Shown here: piece by piece, positions 1 through 6,954 of the stretch
How the letters are laid out: each line of letters begins with the position of its first letter
Numbering within the stretch: position 1 is the first letter of the stretch
Origin: Bacteroidota bacterium
GTDB lineage: Bacteria > Bacteroidota > Bacteroidia > Cytophagales > Cyclobacteriaceae
Length of the DNA stretch: 8,972 nucleotides
Assembly: GCA_024643595.1 (NCBI GenBank)
Contig: JAHEMS010000122.1
Span: forward strand, 1-8,972
Direction of reading: 5' to 3'
Program-made: the position numbers and the translations under genes
Notes under the pieces: generated by a model
Databases searched by the model: none
Seen by the model: only the letters and a program-made list of their open reading frames with translations
Told to the model about the DNA's origin: nothing

Positions 1-324
1 AGGCATGCACATTCGCTCTGCAGAGATGTTTAGTCGCTTCCAGTTATCATATGGTCGAAATACGAGCAGTTCATTCCCGGATTCAGTGGCATAGGCCTTA
101 ATACCTTCAAATATTGACTGACCGTAATGTAATGCAGGTGTGGCTGGACTAATTGGAATAAACCCAAAAGGCGTAATGCGAAAATTTTTCCATTCTCCTT
201 GTCTATAATCCGCCATAAACATATGATCCGTAAATACTTTACCAAAAGGAAGATTGGCAAAATCTGTTGAGTGTAATCTTGATTCTTTAACTTTTGTTTG
301 GGTAATTTTAATCGTATCAACCAT
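1..324 (-). CDS. ilvE: Branched-chain amino acid aminotransferase, N-terminal part (cut by window edge)
   Basis: This PLP-dependent transaminase catalyses the last step of leucine, isoleucine and valine synthesis and the first step of their breakdown, using glutamate/2-oxoglutarate, in the cytoplasm. Only the first 108 codons are present; the frame stays open to base 1. Reading from the ATG at 322-324, the protein begins MVDTIKITQTKV. It then shows NLPFGKVFTDHMF (about residues 24-36), the substrate-pocket segment HYGQSIFEGIKAY (about 66-78) and RLNISAERMCMP at the edge, all typical of the class IV, eukaryotic-like (type II) BCAT family. The catalytic lysine lies beyond the window. It is the last gene of a minus-strand run and follows the adenosyltransferase gene after 91 bp, so it may have its own promoter. 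Family assignment is firm; ilvE is the usual symbol for this activity. Confidence 0.9.
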   Translation of the reverse strand, partial: MVDTIKITQTKVKESRLHSTDFANLPFGKVFTDHMFMADYRQGEWKNFRITPFGFIPISPATPALHYGQSIFEGIKAYATESGNELLVFRPYDNWKRLNISAERMCMP

Positions 325-376
325 GTCCTGTAGTATCTTTTTTCGCTTGCAAGTTAAAATTAAATATCAATATCGA

Positions 377-390
377 CTAACGTATGTTAG
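377..390. repeat. Short inverted repeat between adenosyltransferase gene and ilvE
   Basis: CTAAC-GTAT-GTTAG has perfect 5-bp arms around a 4-base centre. It lies 26 bp past the adenosyltransferase stop and 53 bp before the ilvE start, both read on the minus strand. It could be a weak hairpin or a small operator. No T-run follows directly, so it is not called a terminator. A repeat this short can arise by chance. Confidence 0.3.
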
Positions 391-415
391 GTAATATTAA
401 TAGAGCTATCCATCC

Positions 416-964
416 TCAAATTCGAGGTTTCCAGGCAGTTTCTACCACCTCTAATTCTAGCGTCATCATTCGGCAAAGAACAAATAGATAATCGGAAAGG
501 CGATTCAAATATTTGATAACCAGTGGATCAACTTTTTCTATTTCATGCAAACTTATCACCAATCGTTCCGCCCGACGGCAAACCGTACGAGCCACGTGGC
601 CCCACGAAATTGAAACATGTCCTCCAGGCAGCACAAAGGACCGCATGGGCGGAAGTATTGCATCCATGTTATCAATTGCCTTTTCTATAAAAGTGATGTC
701 ACTTTCTAAAAGTGAAGGAACTTTTACTTTTGAATTCCCTGGTTCTGCAGCAAGGATAGATCCAATAGTAAATAAACGATCTTGAATTTCTAGAAGCGAA
801 CTTGACCGTTTCTGATTTATATCCTGGTCACGCAAAACTCCTACCCAGGAATTAAGTTCATCAATAGTGCCGTAGGTATCAATTCGTAACGCCGATTTTG
901 AAACACGCCTTCCTCCAAAAAGGGAAGTGGATCCTTCATCACCAGTTTTAGTGTAAATCTTCAT
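416..964 (-). CDS. PduO-type cob(I)alamin adenosyltransferase
   Basis: This enzyme transfers the adenosyl group of ATP to the cobalt of cob(I)alamin, making coenzyme B12 for enzymes such as methylmalonyl-CoA mutase. It acts in the cytoplasm, normally as a trimer. The 182 residues match the usual family length (about 180-190). The N-terminal ATP-binding motif TKTGDEGSTSLFGG is at residues 5-18. VLPGG is at 111-115, the conserved helix ARTVCRRAER at 125-134, NRLSDYLF at 154-161, and the closing W-x-P at 178-180. The start is ATG at 962-964 and places the motif at its usual distance from the N-terminus. It is 60 bp downstream of the ABC ATPase gene on the same strand and may be co-transcribed with it. 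That gap is too short for a cobalamin riboswitch. The name PduO/MMAB type refers to the family; no propanediol-use genes are nearby. Confidence 0.93.
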   Translation of the reverse strand: MKIYTKTGDEGSTSLFGGRRVSKSALRIDTYGTIDELNSWVGVLRDQDINQKRSSSLLEIQDRLFTIGSILAAEPGNSKVKVPSLLESDITFIEKAIDNMDAILPPMRSFVLPGGHVSISWGHVARTVCRRAERLVISLHEIEKVDPLVIKYLNRLSDYLFVLCRMMTLELEVVETAWKPRI

Positions 965-1024
965 AAACCAAAATTCCAGAATTCTAAATCAATATTCAAT
1001 AACCTAAATGAATATGAAGCTGGA

Positions 1025-1747
1025 TTACTGTGAAAAAGCTACTGGTTGCGCTCTTGTGATATTTTCATTGACACGGTCCCATTCAATCAAACCATCTTTG
1101 AGGCGAATTATCCGATGCGCAAAATGAGCGATATCATCTTCGTGCGTAACCATAATGATGGTGTTACCTTTTTCGTGCAATTCATGAAATAGGTTCATGA
1201 TATCGTGGGATGTTTTTGAATCAAGGTTACCCGTAGGCTCATCGGCCAGAATAATTGAAGGGTTGTTTACAAGGGCCCGAGCAATGGCTACACGTTGACG
1301 TTGTCCTCCTGAAAGCTCGTTGGGTTTGTGATGGTGCCGTTCTACCAGATTAACATTTTCAAGGGCTTGCATCGCCATTTCATGACGTTCACTCTTGGTA
1401 TATCCTGCATAGATCAGAGGAAGCGCTACATTATCAAGTGCTGTTGCTCGAGGAAGCAGATTGAAAGTCTGGAAAACAAAACCTATCTCTTTATTCCGAA
1501 CCACAGCCAACTCGTTCTCGGTCATGTCACTTACTAATTGGTTATTGAGCCAATATTCACCAGCCGTTGGGGTATCGAGGCAGCCAACAATATTCATCAG
1601 GGTAGACTTACCTGATCCAGAGGGTCCCATAAAAGCGACATATTCTCCTTTTTCTATAGATATCGATATATCCTGCAGTGCATTTACAATGTTATTACCC
1701 ATTTTATAAATCTTCGAGATATGGGTGGTCTTAATTATGTTGGCCAT
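1025..1747 (-). CDS. ABC transporter ATP-binding protein, MacB/LolD type
   Basis: This is the cytoplasmic ATPase subunit of an ABC transporter of the MacB/LolD/FtsE group, which usually drives mechanotransmission or lipoprotein release together with a separate FtsX-like permease. Starting at the ATG at 1745-1747 (protein MANIIKTTHISKIY), it has 240 residues. It has Walker A GPSGSGKST (about 42-49), the Q-loop FVFQTFN (Q about 93), signature LSGGQ (145-149), Walker B ILADE (166-170), the D-loop NLD and the switch histidine in VTHED (about 202). All catalytic residues are intact. An in-frame TTG 11 codons upstream (1778-1780) would lengthen it, but that extension is not typical of the family. 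No permease gene lies next to it: its upstream neighbour is a hydrolase and its downstream neighbour an adenosyltransferase. Its substrate therefore cannot be inferred from context. Confidence 0.92.
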   Translation of the reverse strand: MANIIKTTHISKIYKMGNNIVNALQDISISIEKGEYVAFMGPSGSGKSTLMNIVGCLDTPTAGEYWLNNQLVSDMTENELAVVRNKEIGFVFQTFNLLPRATALDNVALPLIYAGYTKSERHEMAMQALENVNLVERHHHKPNELSGGQRQRVAIARALVNNPSIILADEPTGNLDSKTSHDIMNLFHELHEKGNTIIMVTHEDDIAHFAHRIIRLKDGLIEWDRVNENITRAQPVAFSQ

Positions 1748-1911
1748 TGTTGACGTTAATTGAGATGAGATGGAACACAAAACCTAAAAGTTTCTGATCA
1801 CTTCAACTAAAGAATTAGCTTTTGGTTTCAAAAACATGACAAATTCATCAAAATATGTTTAAAAACGACAAATTATTTGAAATAGTAACAATACTTTGGC
1901 TCAGGACGCGC

Positions 1912-1919
1912 CAAAATTA
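1912..1919 (-). promoter_or_regulatory. Candidate -7 box upstream of ABC ATPase gene
   Basis: On the minus strand this reads TAATTTTG, an exact match to the Bacteroidota -7 consensus TAnnTTTG. It lies 20 bp past the alpha/beta hydrolase stop codon. The 191-bp gap to the ATPase start is long enough to suggest a separate promoter. No good TTTG (-33) element is visible at 19-21 bp upstream, and several one-mismatch boxes occur in the same A/T-rich gap. The call is therefore weak. Nothing else is recognisable in 1748-1938. Confidence 0.2.
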
Positions 1920-1938
1920 CATCTGTTACAATCTATAA

Positions 1939-2814
1939 TTAATTTCCCTTCACAAATGCGAGACAAGACAAAATCACCAGATCATCTTTCAGTATACGGT
2001 AATGTCCAAGGCCTGATGTAATATTTAAACGAGCAGCGGGAAACACTTTTACTAATTCCTCAACATGTATTAGTTCGACATCCTTATCATCTTTATCATG
2101 AACGATCATCAATTTGAAATCGTCAGGCACTCTTTTTATTAATTCAAGCGTGGTAAATTCCTCAAAAGGTTTACCATACTTCACTCTAACGAATTGTTTG
2201 AACCCTTTCCCTACGCTTGGTGATCCTCCAATGACAGTTAGATAGGATTCAATAATACGATCCCCAATGGTAGGAGTGGCAATGTTGATTAACTTTTTTA
2301 CCGGAAAACCATTTACGATGGAATGCAGTGAGGCACCTCCTCCAAATGAATGCGCAATAATGGCTAACGGAACGCCCTTTACTGTTGCCAGATTCTTTAT
2401 GGCGTCAGAAAAATCAACCAAAGTAGCACGCTTACCCGATGATTTTCCATGTGCCGGACCATCCATGCCGATGATACGAAAACCACCATCAGTAAAAACG
2501 GGAATAAATTTTCTGAATTGCGTAGCTCTGCCTGCCCATCCGTGAACTACTAAAACATATGGTTTCAATGGATCACCCCATTGATAATATTGAATCTTGC
2601 TGCCATTACTATTAATACTAAATTTTTCGGCTGTCTTTTCAGCATCCAATTCCATGACGGGGGTTTTATACCGCATTGGAGTAAAAAAGATTCTATAAAA
2701 AAATAGTACTGCGAAATGCAATGAGATTTTCTCAAGAAGAGGAAATAACCGCCTAATAATTCTTAACCCAACAGGCAATTTTATTGGCTTCTTCAGTTGC
2801 GTGACCTTTGTCAT
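1939..2814 (-). CDS. Alpha/beta hydrolase, possibly membrane-anchored
   Basis: This is a predicted serine hydrolase of the alpha/beta fold, with unknown substrate (an ester or thioester is likely). In its 291 residues the oxyanion-side HGWAG is at 91-95 and DGPAHGKSSG at 118-127. The nucleophile elbow AHSFGG is at 154-159, with Ser156 as nucleophile. The acid is probably Asp243 in the HDKDDKD segment (239-245), and the histidine is His271 in GLGHYRIL. The elbow has Ala where the classic GxSxG has Gly, which is tolerated in many members. A basic N-terminus followed by a hydrophobic stretch (about 23-46, LFPLLEKISLHFAVLFFYRI) suggests membrane association rather than secretion. The ATG directly follows the stop codon of the upstream NRDE gene (TAAATG), so the two are almost certainly co-transcribed and possibly translationally coupled. 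Confidence 0.88.
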   Translation of the reverse strand: MTKVTQLKKPIKLPVGLRIIRRLFPLLEKISLHFAVLFFYRIFFTPMRYKTPVMELDAEKTAEKFSINSNGSKIQYYQWGDPLKPYVLVVHGWAGRATQFRKFIPVFTDGGFRIIGMDGPAHGKSSGKRATLVDFSDAIKNLATVKGVPLAIIAHSFGGGASLHSIVNGFPVKKLINIATPTIGDRIIESYLTVIGGSPSVGKGFKQFVRVKYGKPFEEFTTLELIKRVPDDFKLMIVHDKDDKDVELIHVEELVKVFPAARLNITSGLGHYRILKDDLVILSCLAFVKGN

Positions 2815-3579
2815 TTAATGGATTAAAAATTCAAACTGCTTAGTCTGGTGTTCAAAGGTATCAAGATTAAACACTCTCTCTGAAAATAATACTTTACCAT
2901 GGTTCGAAACCATAATTACTGTGGAACAGCGTGTGCCATAGCCATTGGTTTTAATAAACATGGATGAAAGAGCACGCTCACGATCAATTCCTATGCCTGT
3001 TTCCGGCAAGAATTGATCTGCGGCACGTTGTTCATCATGCAGTATGTCAAACAAATCATCTGGTTCAATTACCTCATTTCCTATAGCGTTGTTAAACATT
3101 TCCTTCCCACGATCAACCTTGGGCCAAGGCGTATCAAGCAAATGATTACTTAATCCATAAATGCCGGACTCCAATTTTTGAATGCCATTTCCATAATTAG
3201 AGAGATACCACAATTGATCAGGGTAGCCGGCTAATAAATTGAAGCCGTTGTATTGAGCGGCTCGTTGAGAAACGTTTTCTAAATACTTTTCCGGAGCATC
3301 CCCATTTTTCAGAAAATCAGAAACTAACTGGCCCCGTGACGGCGCATCCGGATTGATATTGGCAGGGTCACGATAGTTGGTGACCAAACTGATTTTACCA
3401 TTTTTATTCATAGCCATCCATGTACCGGATGCCTCCATGTCACGACCACCAACAATATTTGGATAGTCTTGCCAGAAATTTGCAGGAGCTGTTTTGCGAT
3501 TATAAAATTCATCACGATTGGCAGCTACAATGAGCTTGTAGGCAGGATGTTTATTTAACGAGAAAAAAATTAAACACAT
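2815..3579 (-). CDS. NRDE family protein (TANGO2 homologue)
   Basis: This belongs to the NRDE/TANGO2 family, found from bacteria to humans. The eukaryotic relatives are implicated in haem trafficking; the bacterial role is not settled. The family signature is clear. The protein opens MCLIFFSLN with the conserved Cys2, followed by the name-giving N-R-D-E at residues 21-24, then NRKTAPANFW, the GGRDMEASGTWMA segment (about 44-56) and SLVTNYRDP (about 64-72). A late GTRCSTVIMVS segment is also typical. The 254 residues agree with bacterial members. The start is ATG at 3577-3579, because Cys2 must be next to the initiator. It is predicted to be cytoplasmic, with no signal peptide. It follows rnhB by 52 bp and abuts the downstream hydrolase gene, giving a likely rnhB-NRDE-hydrolase transcription unit. 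Confidence 0.92.
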   Translation of the reverse strand: MCLIFFSLNKHPAYKLIVAANRDEFYNRKTAPANFWQDYPNIVGGRDMEASGTWMAMNKNGKISLVTNYRDPANINPDAPSRGQLVSDFLKNGDAPEKYLENVSQRAAQYNGFNLLAGYPDQLWYLSNYGNGIQKLESGIYGLSNHLLDTPWPKVDRGKEMFNNAIGNEVIEPDDLFDILHDEQRAADQFLPETGIGIDRERALSSMFIKTNGYGTRCSTVIMVSNHGKVLFSERVFNLDTFEHQTKQFEFLIH

Positions 3580-3631
3580 GAGTCTAAAACGCTAATACCA
3601 TGAAACAGTTCCTCAAATGAAAAATCACTGT

Positions 3632-4228
3632 TTAAAATAATTCGAGCTGGGCGGGCAGTAATTGAAAAGATTTTCTGTGATATGGTGTAATTCCAAGTTG
3701 CCTTATTCCATCACGATGTTCGAGCGTTGGATAGCCAACATTGGTATGCCATGCATAGCCTGGATATTCCAGTGAAAGTTTATTCATTAAATCATCCCGA
3801 TAATTTTTGGCTAGAACTGAAGCCGCAGCAATTGACAAATATTTTCCATCACCCTTGATTATACACTCAAACTGTATTTGATGATATGGCTTAAATCGAT
3901 TTCCATCTATCAAAAGAAATTCGGGGCGCAAAGTTAATTTATCCAATGCCAGGTGCATGGCTTTAAATGAGGCATTTAAAATATTTATTTCATCAATTTC
4001 CTCATTGCCTACCTCCGCAATTGTCCAAGCCAGTGCATCACGGATAATATCTTCTTGCAATTCTAATCGATCTTCCGTGGATAATTGCTTGGAGTCGTTT
4101 AACAATTCATGTTGGTAATTTTTTGGCAGAATCACCGCTGACGCTACTACCGGGCCAGCAAGGCAACCTCGACCCACCTCATCGCATCCCGCTTCAATCA
4201 AATCTGGTGTAAAAGAAGACAACAACAT
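3632..4228 (-). CDS. rnhB: Ribonuclease HII
   Basis: This endonuclease cleaves the RNA strand of RNA/DNA hybrids and starts ribonucleotide excision repair. It is cytoplasmic and metal-dependent. From the ATG at 4226-4228 it has 198 residues, the normal RNase HII length. The first two catalytic acids are in AGCDEVGRGCLAGPVV (Asp16, Glu17), followed by NDSKQLS (44-50), LLIDGNR with the third acid (Asp108) and IIKGDGKYLSIAAASVLAK with the fourth (Asp127). All four are present. A TTG five codons upstream (4241-4243) extends the frame, but the ATG gives the usual spacing to the DE-GRG motif and is preferred. It is the first gene of the left minus-strand run, divergent from the Nudix gene, and probably shares the promoter region 4229-4324 with it. 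Confidence 0.96.
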   Translation of the reverse strand: MLLSSFTPDLIEAGCDEVGRGCLAGPVVASAVILPKNYQHELLNDSKQLSTEDRLELQEDIIRDALAWTIAEVGNEEIDEINILNASFKAMHLALDKLTLRPEFLLIDGNRFKPYHQIQFECIIKGDGKYLSIAAASVLAKNYRDDLMNKLSLEYPGYAWHTNVGYPTLEHRDGIRQLGITPYHRKSFQLLPAQLELF

Positions 4229-4240
4229 CAATCCAAAAAT

Positions 4241-4303
4241 CAAGATTCAAATTTCAAAATTCAAGTACTTCAGAACCAATTGTCAATAAAATTTTGAATC
4301 TTG
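4241..4303. repeat. Inverted repeat with 7-bp tandem units between rnhB and the Nudix gene
   Basis: An 11-bp sequence, CAAGATTCAAA (4241-4251), recurs exactly inverted as TTTGAATCTTG (4293-4303), with 41 bp between. The left arm runs into three near-identical 7-bp units, TTCAAAT, TTCAAAA and TTCAAGT (4246-4266). The element fills most of the 96-bp divergent intergenic region, so it may carry operator sites or be a remnant of a small A/T-rich intergenic repeat. No exact TAnnTTTG promoter box was found on either strand here. Confidence 0.5.
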
Positions 4304-4324
4304 AGCACATAATTTATAAATCCT

Positions 4325-4867
4325 ATGAGTAATCCCTGGTCAACGCTTTCATCCCGTGAGGTTTATAACAATAAATGGATTCAGGTAGTAGAACACCAAG
4401 TCATCAACCCGGCAGGAGGAAAAGGCATATACGGCAAAGTACACTTTAAAAACAAAGCAATAGGTATTGTAGTGATTGATAAGCATAATGATACCTGGCT
4501 GGTTGGACAATGGCGCTATGCTTTAGACGAATGGAGCTGGGAAATACCGGAAGGGGGTGGTCCAATTGAAAATGATGTACTTGATTCCGCCAAACGGGAA
4601 CTTAAAGAAGAAACAGGAATAACCGCAAAAAAATGGACATTGATTCAACGTGCACATCTTTCCAATTCTGTCTCCGATGAAGAAGCATTTATCTTTTTTG
4701 CAGAGGATCTTATTGAAGGTGAGCCTGAATTGGAAGAAACAGAAGCGGATATGAAAGTTCGGAAGCTACCTTTTAATGAAGCTCTTCAAATGGTAATTGA
4801 TGGAGAAATTACTGATAGCCTTAGCGTGATGGGAATTCTAAAAGTTGCCCGGCTTATGGGGATTTAA
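4325..4867 (+). CDS. Nudix hydrolase, ADP-ribose pyrophosphatase-like
   Basis: It probably hydrolyses ADP-ribose or a related nucleotide sugar to AMP plus a sugar phosphate, in the cytoplasm. The protein has 180 residues. The N-terminal part MSNPWSTLSSREVYNNKWIQ and the strand leading to WSWEIPEGGG (70-79) are typical of the ADPRase subgroup. The Nudix box runs from Gly77 through REL-KEE-TGI (91-99). The metal-binding glutamates Glu92, Glu95 and Glu96 are present. The first glutamate of the Gx5Ex7REUxEExGU pattern is Asn83 here, with Glu82 one place earlier; this position is structural and less strict. The start is ATG at 4325 with an A/T-rich leader and no Shine-Dalgarno motif. It is divergent from rnhB and is followed after 99 bp by the MATE gene, which may have its own promoter. 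Substrate is inferred from subgroup resemblance only. Confidence 0.9.
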   Translation: MSNPWSTLSSREVYNNKWIQVVEHQVINPAGGKGIYGKVHFKNKAIGIVVIDKHNDTWLVGQWRYALDEWSWEIPEGGGPIENDVLDSAKRELKEETGITAKKWTLIQRAHLSNSVSDEEAFIFFAEDLIEGEPELEETEADMKVRKLPFNEALQMVIDGEITDSLSVMGILKVARLMGI

Positions 4868-4895
4868 GACTGTAGGACTGAAGAATATAAGTTTG
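4863..4895 (+). promoter_or_regulatory. Candidate promoter for the MATE gene
   Basis: TAAGTTTG at 4888-4895 matches the Bacteroidota -7 consensus TAnnTTTG exactly. TTTA at 4863-4866 is one mismatch from the -33 TTTG box, at 21-bp spacing. The -33 part overlaps the Nudix stop codon. Transcription would start near 4902 and leave a leader of about 65 nt. This is the best promoter-like match seen in the window, but it rests on sequence match alone. Confidence 0.35.
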
Positions 4896-4966
4896 CACCA
4901 GAATAGAAAATCCATATCCCTCTTTGCTGATCAGAATCCTGCGCCCTATTAAAGGAATCAAAATCA

Positions 4967-6298
4967 ATGACAAAATACTACGATCATATACGTCCTAATT
5001 TTCTACTTGCTTATCCCGTTATGTTAAGTATGCTGGGACAAGTGATGACCGGAGTAGCCGATAGTGTGATGATAGGCTGGACAGGCGCAACACCCCTTGC
5101 AGCATCCTCCTTTGCTAATATCTTTTTCAGTATTCCATTGTTCTTTGGGATTGGGGTATCTTATGCCATTACTCCTTTAGTAGCACAGGCCGAGGGAGCG
5201 AATGATCTGCATAGGATAGTAGACACCTTGAAAAACGGAGCGTTGATTAATCTGGCAACGGGGCTAATCCTTGTCGCATTAATTTTCTCACTTGAACCAT
5301 TTATGTATTCCATGGGGCAACCGCAAGACGTTGTAACGCTTGGTATTCCGTACCTGAGCATAATTGCAATCTCTATCATCCCAACAATGATTTTTCAGAC
5401 CTACCGTCAATTTGCTGAAGGACTACAGCGTACACGAGTAGCAATGATAATAGTGATTGGAAGTAACCTACTTAATATCGCACTTAACTATGTCTTTATA
5501 TTTGGCAAATTCGGTTTCCCCGAACTAGGATTGAATGGCGCTGGTTGGGCAACACTGATCGCACGCTCTATAATGGCGATGAGCATGATGTTATATGTAT
5601 ATGTTGGAAAAAAATTTCAATCATATATTGCCGGGTTTTCAATTGGCAATTATTCACGATCATTGATTTTTAAAATGCTACACATTGGTGTTCCTGCTGG
5701 ATCACAATTCATTTTTGAAGCAGGCGCTTTTGGACTTTCAGCGATAATGATGGGATGGTTGGGTACAAAGGCGCTTGCAGCACATCAGATTGCCATTAAC
5801 CTGGCAACCATTAGCTACATGACAACTTCTGGCTTGGGCGCTGCGGCGACAATACGCGTAGGGAATTTCTGGGGTCAACATGATAATCAAAATTTGCAAG
5901 CTTCAGCATACACCATGATTGGTATGGCCGTTTGCCTGATGACTGCCTGGGCCATGCTATTTATTTTCGGAAGATATTTTTTGCCTTCTCTTTATATCGA
6001 AGACCAAATCGTAATTGAGCTAACAGCCTCCCTATTAATCATCGCAGCCTTCTTTCAGCTATCCGATGGGATTCAGGTAGTAACTGCCGGAGCCTTAAGA
6101 GGATTACAAGATGTTAAAGTTCCTTCACTATTAATTTTTATTGCGTACTGGATTATTGCATTACCGTTGTGCTACTGGCTTGCTTTTCCCATGAATATGG
6201 GCGCGATTGGAATTTGGATTGGTTTATTAATCGGCCTAACCTTAACTGCTTCTGCAATGGTTTATAGGTTTTACAGGCTTTCTAAAAAGATGTTTTGA
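4967..6298 (+). CDS. MATE family efflux transporter (NorM-like)
   Basis: This is an inner-membrane secondary transporter that exports cationic drugs or other organic compounds in exchange for Na+ or H+. At 443 residues it fits the usual 12-helix MATE topology and is rich in long hydrophobic segments throughout. The first helix carries the family pattern AYPVMLSMLGQVMTGVADSV (15-34), including Pro17, Gln25 and Asp32; the last matches the conserved acidic residue of NorM helix 1. Later come EGLQRTRVAM (151-160), NLLNIALNYVFIFG (167-180) and GLNGAGWAT (188-196), all characteristic. A matching pattern in the second half, GALRGLQDVKVPSL, reflects the internal duplication. The start is ATG at 4967 with AAAGGAA about 10 bp upstream, one of the few Shine-Dalgarno-like sequences here. 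Substrate cannot be told from sequence. The thioesterase start follows 83 bp later. Confidence 0.94.
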   Translation: MTKYYDHIRPNFLLAYPVMLSMLGQVMTGVADSVMIGWTGATPLAASSFANIFFSIPLFFGIGVSYAITPLVAQAEGANDLHRIVDTLKNGALINLATGLILVALIFSLEPFMYSMGQPQDVVTLGIPYLSIIAISIIPTMIFQTYRQFAEGLQRTRVAMIIVIGSNLLNIALNYVFIFGKFGFPELGLNGAGWATLIARSIMAMSMMLYVYVGKKFQSYIAGFSIGNYSRSLIFKMLHIGVPAGSQFIFEAGAFGLSAIMMGWLGTKALAAHQIAINLATISYMTTSGLGAAATIRVGNFWGQHDNQNLQASAYTMIGMAVCLMTAWAMLFIFGRYFLPSLYIEDQIVIELTASLLIIAAFFQLSDGIQVVTAGALRGLQDVKVPSLLIFIAYWIIALPLCYWLAFPMNMGAIGIWIGLLIGLTLTASAMVYRFYRLSKKMF

Positions 6299-6381
6299 GT
6301 CAATAGTTGCTTGTACTAACAACCTCGATCAAAACTTTGGGCACATACGCTAAAGTTTTTAACTTACTTAACAAACATCCT

Positions 6382-6939
6382 ATGAAAGAACGAGCCCGTA
6401 CGGTACAATACTCTCAAACAACAATTACTGAGTTGATGATTCCCTCTTACGCTAATTTCGGAGGAAAAATTCACGGGGGTATTTTACTTTCCCTAATGGA
6501 TAAAGTTGCGTATGCTACAGCCAGTAAACATGCAGGTACTTATTGCGTGACCGTAACCGTGGATAAAGTAGAATTTCTACAACCCGTGGAAGTAGGTGAA
6601 CTCGTCTCGATGCATGCTTCTGTGAACTATGTTGGACGTACCTCGCTTGTGGTTGGTATTCGGGTAGAATCACAAAACGTAAAGACCGGAGAGATTAAAC
6701 ATACCAATTCCTCCTTTTTCACCATGGTAGCGAAGGGCGATGATGATAAGCCAGCGGTTGTGCCAAAACTGCTTCTCCAAAATAAGGAGGATGTAAAACG
6801 GTTCATCGAAGCTATGAGAATGAAGGAAATCAAAAATGCAGTGCGCGAACAAATGGACGATGCCAAATCACATATTGAAGTTAAAAATGCCGGCGAAATT
6901 CTTAAAGACCAGCGGTGTATAATTGAATATTCAAAATAA
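6382..6939 (+). CDS. Acyl-CoA thioesterase, hotdog fold (YkhA/BFIT type)
   Basis: It hydrolyses acyl-CoA to free acid and CoA in the cytoplasm; chain-length preference is unknown. From the ATG at 6382 it has 185 residues. The hotdog core shows SYANFGGKIHGGILLSLMDK (22-41), where HGG caps the long helix and Asp40 is the likely catalytic acid. It is followed by VTVDKVEFLQPVEVGE and the GRTSLVVGIRVES strand. After the core, VVPKL and a charged helix (EDVKRFIEAMRMKEIKNAVREQ) match the C-terminal extension of YkhA-like enzymes, and about 30 further residues are less conserved. A TTG-initiated extension from 6307 (25 more residues) is possible but not supported by family alignment. It converges with the lipoprotein gene, with only 15 bp between the stop codons and no room for a separate terminator. 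Confidence 0.88.
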   Translation: MKERARTVQYSQTTITELMIPSYANFGGKIHGGILLSLMDKVAYATASKHAGTYCVTVTVDKVEFLQPVEVGELVSMHASVNYVGRTSLVVGIRVESQNVKTGEIKHTNSSFFTMVAKGDDDKPAVVPKLLLQNKEDVKRFIEAMRMKEIKNAVREQMDDAKSHIEVKNAGEILKDQRCIIEYSK

Positions 6940-6954
6940 CAGGAGAGCTGATGA

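Noticed and set aside
30..320. A 96-codon minus-strand open frame near the left edge
   Set aside because: It needs a TTG start and overlaps the open ilvE frame (start 324), whose translation clearly matches branched-chain aminotransferase. It is an out-of-frame shadow.
1748..1938. Possible cobalamin riboswitch upstream of the ABC ATPase and adenosyltransferase genes
   Set aside because: No B12-box-like sequence was recognised on the minus strand here, and the gap directly before the adenosyltransferase gene is only 60 bp, too short for this riboswitch class.
6923..6934. Perfect palindrome TTGAATATTCAA at the end of the thioesterase gene, as a terminator
   Set aside because: It is A/T rich, has no loop, lies inside the coding sequence and is not followed by a T-run.
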